Shown here in pieces: positions 27,749 through 32,500 of a DNA stretch of 32,500 nucleotides; the first letter of the stretch is position 1, and each line of letters opens with the position of its first letter. The position numbers were made by a program, and so were the translations under genes. A model generated the notes under the pieces. The model ran no database searches and was not told the DNA's origin. It worked only from the letters and a program-made list of their open reading frames with translations. Source of the stretch: Sphaeroforma sirkka (lineage: Eukaryota > Opisthokonta > Ichthyosporea > Ichthyophonida); the NCBI GenBank assembly GCA_001586965.3, contig LUCW03001930.1:1-32500 (forward strand), given 5' to 3'.

Positions 27749-28094
27749 GTTTGTAGTCAATTCCAGTACAACATGTGAGATCTTTCAACTGTCTCAAAAT
27801 GCAGCTTTCTTGGCTGCTGTGCGGCACAAGAGCTTCCCCTAACAGAGTTCACTGATAAAACAAGCAAGATGGAGTATACTCATATATACATCGGTGACTA
27901 CAACCCCATCCCTTGTCCCTACCCACGCTGTGCCTACCTACCCATTGGCAACAAGATGCACTCATACACTAAAAACAACATGACTGCTGCTCTTACCCAC
28001 TCGGTCTACATACTCCTGCTCCTACCCTTACCGCTCGAGCTGCCTTTCCAAAAATCAATCAATGGATACACTGAGAACTGCCCAGCAAACCCGT
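27749..28094. other. Unassigned spacer
   Basis: Contains a second partial inverted piece of the exon end (TTTCAACTGTCTCAAAATGC near 27785). The frame starting at 27869 looks Tyr/Pro-rich but overlaps the tandem repeats that follow and matches nothing, so I do not call a gene. Confidence 0.3.
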
Positions 28095-28340
28095 ACATAT
28101 CCTACACACAAATACATATCATGGCCAAAGAAATCGGGTTCAAAGCAATGAGTGTGCCTGAGACTAACGGGTAGGTATATACATATCCCATACACAAGTA
28201 GGTGCCATTGCCAATCGGGTAGAAAGCAATGCTTGAGATTTGTCTTTAGGTATATGCATATCACACACACTGATACATACATTTGCCAAAGAAATCGGGT
28301 GAAATGTATTGGGTGTGCCTGAGATTAATGGGTAGGTATA
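28095..28340. repeat. Three imperfect tandem repeats of 75-86 bp
   Basis: Units at 28095, 28181 and 28257 each contain CATATC, GCCAAAGAAATCGGGT-like and CTGAGAYTAAYGGGTAGGTAT segments. The middle unit is shortest and most diverged. Each unit ends in GGGTAGGTAT or a near match, which resembles a 5' splice site, but no exon is evident. Confidence 0.65.
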
Positions 28341-28828
28341 ACCTCATCTTCTCGTGCTTTATAGCGAACGATGAGCTCTGTCTGGTGGCGAGGGGTGTAT
28401 GGGCAATCCGTTCGGATGAGCTCTGGAGAAGGGGGTTAAGAATTTAGATGTGGGGTTTTGACATTTAGCAATAATGATTTAGGGTTTGTAATTTTGGAAT
28501 TTGGGATTGGGGTTTGGGATTTAGAATCTGGGAGGGGAGTTTAGGATTTAGGGCGACTTAATTTTAATTTTATTGGCTGGTGTGGAGCTGACTTCTGCTC
28601 CGGGCACACGCATATGGAAAAATCAGATGTAATACAACTACGTGCATCGGATTCAGGGTGCGAGTCTAAGGTTTAGTAACATTGCATTGCAGGGTATATC
28701 AAACATCAGATCGGTCTACCTGTAATATAAAGCGTATTGAAAAGTACTACACAAACCAATGATTGTCCATAGCAACGTATGTATACGACAGACAACTACC
28801 ACACAGACCCATGACCTACCATAGCAAC
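28341..28828. other. Spacer with G/T-rich tract and short tandem pair
   Basis: At about 28448-28556 the plus strand carries a degenerate TTTAGGG-like series (TTTAGGG, TTTGGGA, TTGGGGTTTGGG, TTTAGGA, TTTAGGG). At 28740-28830 a pair of roughly 60-bp imperfect repeats share CATAGCAAC. No gene is seen. Confidence 0.4.
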
Positions 28829-28866
28829 AAATGAATTCACATACGACCGCTTTTATCCACACGTAG

Positions 28867-29087
28867 TGTTCGACAACAACAAGAGGATTCGAAAGGAGCT
28901 CAATGCGACACGCTACGAAACTCGCATGCTATGGTTACGACAACCGCTTAATGAGCGGAAGCCGTTGCTGAAGCTGAAGTGGACGCGTAAGCACACGCTG
29001 AAACCTACCGATAACCTACCTGGCATCTCGAGACAGTTGAAAGACCTCGAGTGGCGAAAGAAGAAATATATTTCGAACTGGTTTTGA
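28867..29087 (+). pseudogene. Coiled-coil gene last exon, copy 2 (plus strand)
   Basis: Begins after the same CACGTAG acceptor as the intact gene and encodes the same protein segment (FDNNKRIRKELNATRYETRM, then LLKLKWTRKHTLKPTDNLPG) through a stop at 29085-29087. It ends DLEWRKKKYISNWF, longer than the intact copy. There is no upstream coding exon on this strand, so it is an orphan exon. The open frame is complete from acceptor to stop, so its duplication may be recent. Confidence 0.75.
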
Positions 29088-29107
29088 AACGGACCTGATA
29101 TTAAGGT

Positions 29108-29290
29108 CGATGTCTTTCAACTGTCTCAAGATTCCTGGTAAATTATCTGTCAGTTTCAGCGTGTGTTTACGCGTCCACTTCAGCTTCAGCAACGGCCTGT
29201 GCTCATTAGACGGCTGTCGTAACCGTAGCATGCGAGTTTCGTAGCGTGTCGCATTGAGCTCCTTTCGAATTCTCATGTTGTTTTCGAACA
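29108..29290 (-). pseudogene. Coiled-coil gene last exon, copy 3 (minus strand)
   Basis: This is the last exon of the left gene copy. It opens after the CACGTAG acceptor and reads FENNMRIRKELNATRYETRM and LLKLKWTRKHTLKLTDNLPG. It then runs through the palindrome centre into the antisense of copy 2 instead of its own ending, so the last residues are foreign. Its partner exon is at 29963 and above. Confidence 0.7.
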
Positions 29291-29686
29291 CTACGTGTGG
29301 ATAAAAGCGGTCGTATGCGAATTAAAGGTACCAGATTCACATACGGAATGCATGGACAGTACAATGGGTAGAATGGGAAATGGTGAGCGTAGGATCACGC
29401 GGGTAATTCAGAAAGCTGAATAATTGAAATACTTAATTACTGAAATGCTGAAGTATTGAAATACTGTACTATTAAAATTGTCCAACGTGCTCAGTTGGAA
29501 GTGGTGAATGAGGGGTGATGTTGAGATAAGCTGAATGAATCACAACTGGATTAAACATCGAATTAGAATGCCTTGTAGTCTCACACATTCTAAGTATGCA
29601 AGGTCGGGTCTGTTTCGGGCACCGTACAAGCTGTATACAATCTCTCAAAACATAGACACGCACGTATCCACGCATACACATACACT

Positions 29687-29786
29687 TATATATATATATA
29701 TATATATATATATGTAACAAAAAAAACACACACACGCACACGCACACACACACACACACACACACAAACGCATATATATATATATA
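29687..29786. repeat. TA/CA compound microsatellite in the left intron
   Basis: (TA)n at 29687-29713, CA-rich run 29727-29766 and (TA)n at 29772-29786. The same order is seen in the right copy's intron. Confidence 0.9.
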
Positions 29787-29859
29787 CTGTTTGTGTATCC
29801 TGTGTACGTAAATATACGTGTACGAAATTGTGGCACTAGGCTGAGCTTCTTGCCGGCCC

Positions 29860-29965
29860 TCAGCGGCCCACATAACAATACGTATGTATATAGCAAGCCT
29901 ATATACCCACCTGTGGCACACATAACACAATACGTATGTATATAGCAAGCCTATGTACCCACCTG
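29860..29965 (-). repeat. Two-unit splice-donor minisatellite, left gene copy
   Basis: Two 52-bp units each hold CCACAGGTGGGT on the minus strand. The exon's own donor falls after 29963 and a second identical donor after 29911. The right gene copy has three such sites. Confidence 0.8.
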
Positions 29966-30120
29966 TGGCATACGCGTCTCTGAGATCCTCGCTGGCTCTA
30001 AGCCTGGCACTCAACCGTTCGCCATACAGATCCATCGCAGCGGCTATCCTAGCCTTCAGTTGGCCCAGCCTCTCGATGTCCAGCAACATCCCCCGCTTCT
30101 TCTTATTCACGGAATCCCAC

Positions 30121-30251
30121 CGGTCCAATTCCTCGTAATTTTGTTTGAGAGTGTTTGACTCTTCTAATTTCTAAGCCTTTGCGGAGCCTGAAGGCTCAGA
30201 AATTGAAAGAGTTAAACACTCTCAAACAAAAATACGAGGAATTGGCCGGAA
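30121..30251. repeat. Inverted duplication inside the coiled-coil exon
   Basis: The left arm (30121-30180) and right arm (about 30190-30251) are near-perfect reverse complements over about 60 bp around a short centre (TGCGGAGCCTG). Each arm encodes the same coiled-coil segment, the left on the minus strand and the right on the plus strand (SLKAQKLKELNTLKQKYEEL). Confidence 0.85.
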
Positions 30252-30393
30252 GGACGCTGGGCTCCGCGCCGCCTCGAGTTCAGGCTCGTACGCCGACTCT
30301 TGCAGCTGTGCGTGTTCCTGGAGAGCAAATTTGTACACCTTCTCTTGGTGTTCTTTTCTGTAGGCGGGAAGTGAGCTTGATATCCTCCATGTC

Positions 30394-30668
30394 CGGTACA
30401 GCGAGAGATGTGACTGATGCCTTGTGCATAAGTGTGTCCGACTGTACGAGGTGGATTCTATACTGACTTAGGTGACGCGCAAGCCCACAAGCACACACGG
30501 TGTATAAGGAGTGTCTACCTCTGTCTCTCTGAATCCCTGAATGAATTTAGTTTCAATCCTACTATTTTGGTTTCCGTTGTATTCCTATTAATTTGGCTGT
30601 AATTCGATCAATTTGGTTGTAATCCTATTAATTAAGGTTCTATTCCCATTAATTCAGTTGTAGTCCTA
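30394..30668 (+). repeat. Dispersed repeat R1, copy 2
   Basis: Matches 27334-27608 (starting GGTACAGCGAGAGATGTGAC) and holds the same series of 20-bp imperfect repeats. It cuts off the upstream end of the left gene copy's coiled-coil exon. Confidence 0.7.
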
Positions 30669-30851
30669 ACAATTGAAATTTATTCCTAATAATTTGGTGT
30701 TTACTTGATCAGTATACATCCGTGGATACCAGTCAATCCCAGTACAGCAGCATGTTGGAATTAACCAGTCGATTCCAGTACAACATGATGCTGGTTATTC
30801 ACAGATAGAACAAACCTTATTATCAGGTCCGTTTCCAAATTAGTTCACAAT
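30669..30851. other. 3' flank of the coiled-coil gene
   Basis: Contains paired short repeats (CCAGTACARCA with CAGTC nearby, around 30745-30785) and, on the minus strand, the conserved end block TTTGGAAACGGACCTGAT that follows the stop in all copies. It is probably the gene's 3' untranslated region. Confidence 0.4.
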
Positions 30852-31054
30852 CTATTTCATCTTTCTCCAGTTGAGTTCTTTCAACTGGCTCAAAATACCA
30901 GGCAAATTATCGGTCAGTTTCAGCGTATGTTTACGCGTCCACTTTAGCTTCAGCAACGGCTTCCGCTCATTAAGCGGCTGTCGCAACCGCAGCATGCGAG
31001 TTTCGTAGCGTGTCGCATTGAGCTCCTTTCGGATCCTCATGTTGTTATCGAACA
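30852..31054 (-). CDS. Coiled-coil protein gene, last exon (intact copy)
   Basis: The minus-strand exon follows the acceptor TTTTATCCGCACGTAG. Its first two bases (TG) complete the codon begun by the single G at the end of the coiled-coil exon at 31794, so the splice phases match. It then encodes 66 residues: FDNNMRIRKELNATRYETRM, LRLRQPLNERKPLLKLKWTR and KHTLKLTDNLPGILSQLKEL, ending NWRKMK and a TAG. It is very basic (many Arg and Lys) and helical, with no membrane segment. The same exon is present three more times nearby (27608, 28867, 29108), and its protein sequence is well kept in those copies. No family is recognised. The role is unknown; binding of a partner or nucleic acid through the basic tail is only a guess. 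Confidence 0.7.
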
Positions 31055-31466
31055 CTACGTGCGGATAAAAGCGGTCGTATGTGAATAAAAGGTACCAGAT
31101 TCAAATACTGAATGCATAGACTGTACAATGGGTAGAATGGGAAATGGTGAGCGTAGGATCGCGCGGGTGATCCAGTAAGCTGAATAATTGAAATACTTAA
31201 TTACTGAAATGCTGAAGTATTGAAATACTGTACTATTAAAATTGTCCAACGTGCTCAGTTGGAAGTGGTGAATGAGGGATGATGTTGAGATAAGCTGAAT
31301 GGATCACAACTGGATTAAACATCGAATTGCAATGCCTTGTAGTCTCACACATTCTAAGTATGTAAGGTCAGGTCTGTTCCGGGCACCGTACAAGCTGTAT
31401 ACAATCTCTAAATACATAGACACGCACGCATCCACACATACAGATACACGTACACATACACATACA

Positions 31467-31511
<45 letters not shown>

Positions 31512-31793
31512 AAAACACACGCACACGCACACACATACACACACACACACATATATATATATATACTGTTTGTGTATCCTGTGTGCGTAAATATACGTGC
31601 ACAAAATTGTGGCACATGGCTGAGCTTCTTGCCGGCCCTCAGCGGCACACATAACACAATACGTATGTATATAGCAAGCCTACAAACCCACCTGTGGCAC
31701 ACATAACAATACGTATGTATATAAGTAGCATATAAACTCACCTGTGGCACATATAACACAATACGTATGTATATAGAAAGCCTATGAACCCAC
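31055..31793 (-). other. Intron of the coiled-coil gene
   Basis: 739 bp from GTGGGT (31793 downward) to CACGTAG (ending at 31055). It contains the splice-donor minisatellite, a compound TA/CA microsatellite and a region shared with the left gene copy. The acceptor is preceded by a pyrimidine-rich stretch. Confidence 0.65.
31469..31566. repeat. TA/CA compound microsatellite in the right intron
   Basis: (TA)n at 31469-31506, CA-rich run 31512-31550 and (TA)n 31551-31565. It is the counterpart of 29687-29786, with a different unit count. Confidence 0.9.
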
Positions 31794-31796
31794 CTG
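31644..31796 (-). repeat. Three-unit splice-donor minisatellite, right gene copy
   Basis: Three units of 50-52 bp, each with CCACAGGTGRGT on the minus strand. Exon-equivalent ends fall at 31794, 31742 and 31692. The middle unit reads GTGAGT, at least as good a donor as the exon's own GTGGGT. The rest of the unit (CTATATACATACGTATTGTG) is also repeated. Confidence 0.85.
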
Positions 31797-32232
31797 TGGC
31801 ACACGCATCTCTGAGATCCTCGCTGGCTCTAAACCTGGCACTCAACCGATCGCCGTACAGATCCATCGCAGCGGTTATCTTAGCCTTCAGTTGGCTCAGC
31901 CTCTCGATATCCGCAGACATCCCCCGCTTCTTTTCATTCACGGAATCCCACCGGTCGTTTACCTCTGCGTCCTTCCGGTCCAGATCCTCGTATTTTTGTT
32001 TGAGTGACTTTAACTCCTGCAATTTCTGAGCCTTCAGGCTCCGCGCCGCCTCGAGTTCGGGCTCATACGCTGACTCTTGCAGCTGCGCGTGTTCTTGGAG
32101 AGCAAATTTATACACCTTCTCCTGGTGTTCGTCACTTTTCTTTTGGCGAGAAGCGAGCTTGATATTCTCCACGTCTTCAAAAGTATCAATCTTGGTCTTT
32201 AAGTGGCAGGTTTCCATCTCCCACACTTCTCG
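31794..32232 (-). CDS. Coiled-coil protein gene, long exon (intact copy)
   Basis: The minus-strand exon starts after a good acceptor (ATTCTTTCAATCAG at 32233-32246) and ends CACAG before GTGGGT. Its 439 bases give 146 codons plus one base. The protein is highly charged and helical: LASRQKKSDEHQEKVYKFAL near residue 28, then AARSLKAQKLQELKSLKQKY, LDRKDAEVNDRWDSVNEKKR and ADIERLSQLKAKITAAMDLY, ending RFRASEDLRDACAT. Heptad-like spacing of Leu and Ile suggests a coiled coil of about 100 residues. With the last exon (30852-31054), 213 residues are visible. The start codon and further exons lie beyond the window. The family is not recognised. A structural or scaffold role is likely from composition only. 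Confidence 0.7.
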
Positions 32233-32500
32233 CTGATTGAAAGAATCAATAGTGAGTGTTAAAAATAGGTTGTGAATACGCATTGGATTCGTGTATATCC
32301 ATGACGAGGCTATCAATCCACATGTATGTATACATGGGGATACTAACGTACAATATATTAAAAGGTGATAAAATACGCACAGTAATGTACATGTGTGCAT
32401 ATATGCCGTTGTAGGTAAATATACAGATACATATACATTACCACTACACATAAACCTATTTACACACATACATACATAAAAAAATATATATATCTAGATT
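32233..32500 (-). other. Upstream intron of the coiled-coil gene, cut by window edge
   Basis: Non-coding, AT-rich, with TATACATA-like runs. The frame running into it from the exon is low-complexity and probably not translated. It is taken as intron because a consensus acceptor lies at its lower end. Confidence 0.45.

Larger units (their letters stand above)
28829..29325. repeat. Large inverted repeat made of two copies of one exon
   Basis: Two arms of about 215 bp (28829 to about 29055 and about 29108-29325) are inverted copies of the coiled-coil gene's intron end plus last exon, separated by roughly 50 bp. The exon therefore reads on both strands towards the centre. Such a palindrome would form a hairpin in single-stranded DNA or RNA. 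Confidence 0.85.
29100..30390 (-). pseudogene. Tandem duplicate of the coiled-coil gene, rearranged
   Basis: Aligned with the intact copy (about 30850-32172) in the same orientation: last exon, intron with microsatellites, and coiled-coil exon (29963 to about 30388). The coiled-coil exon keeps DRWDSVNKKKRGM through RASEDLRDAYATG and the donor CACAG/GTGGGT. However, an inverted duplication of about 60 bp (30121-30251) interrupts it, and the upstream end is replaced by repeat R1 at about 30390. The upstream part, which corresponds to VENIKLASRQKK in the intact copy, also carries a frameshift. It is unlikely to make the normal protein. Confidence 0.8.

Noticed and set aside
27869-28174. 101-codon plus-strand ORF, Tyr/Pro-rich
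   Set aside because: It overlaps the 75-86-bp tandem repeats and does not resemble any domain. It probably arises by chance.
29472-31706. Long ORFs running through TA/CA microsatellites on both strands
   Set aside because: The Tyr-Ile and Cys-Val repeats come from dinucleotide runs within introns. Only the parts that align with the coiled-coil exon are real.

Overview
The window is nuclear DNA of a repeat-rich eukaryote. The evidence is spliceable gene structure, long (AT)n and (CA)n microsatellites, TATA boxes, a tRNA-like SINE head, a LINE, and several families of LTR retroelements. There is no bacterial-type operon, and most reading frames are broken. I cannot name the species. A unicellular protist or fungus-like organism with a retroelement-rich genome would fit, but that is inference.

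Layout. (1) Positions 1-2860 are low-density, AT-rich host sequence. They hold the start of a small membrane-protein gene leaving the left edge (minus strand), a five-fold 10-bp GATA-type array and TATA box ahead of a small cysteine-rich gene, and a second small gene just downstream. (2) 2864-5490 is a LINE with a 5' leader, an ORF1-like gene and an APE-type endonuclease, but no reverse transcriptase. It runs directly into (3) the 3' half of a Ty1/copia fossil with its 3' LTR (about 5526-7624). (4) 7665-8755 is a broken minus-strand gag-like region. It is preceded, on its own strand, by a 2.2-kb strongly strand-skewed tract and a 329-bp LTR-like repeat at 11011-11339. (5) 11340-12985 is a patchwork of LTR fragments set into a copia-1 remnant.

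(6) 13002-27064 is best read as one Ty3/gypsy fossil with 108-bp terminal repeats. It has been split by later insertions: a chromodomain-bearing gypsy fragment (about 13974-15537), an almost complete Ty1/copia element on the minus strand (copia-1, 16199-21904) flanked by the 5-bp target duplication CAAGG, and a solo LTR (25616-25949) flanked by GAAG. A tRNA-derived SINE-like insertion lies inside copia-1. The result is at least three layers of nested insertion.

(7) 27067-32500 is a host-gene duplication zone. A minus-strand gene with two visible exons (31794-32232 and 30852-31054, matching splice phase) encodes a coiled-coil protein of unknown function. It leaves the window on the right. A rearranged tandem copy lies at about 29100-30390, and further copies of its last exon lie at 27608 and 28867. 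One pair of these last-exon copies forms a large palindrome. The intron of each gene copy holds TA/CA microsatellites and a 50-52-bp minisatellite in which every unit carries a copy of the exon's 5' splice site.

Most of the window is therefore a retroelement graveyard between two host-gene areas. The most original signals are the multiplied splice donors, the inverted duplications inside the coiled-coil gene family, the phased GATA array, the TATTG/CAATA-ended copia, and the tRNA-like SINE head.
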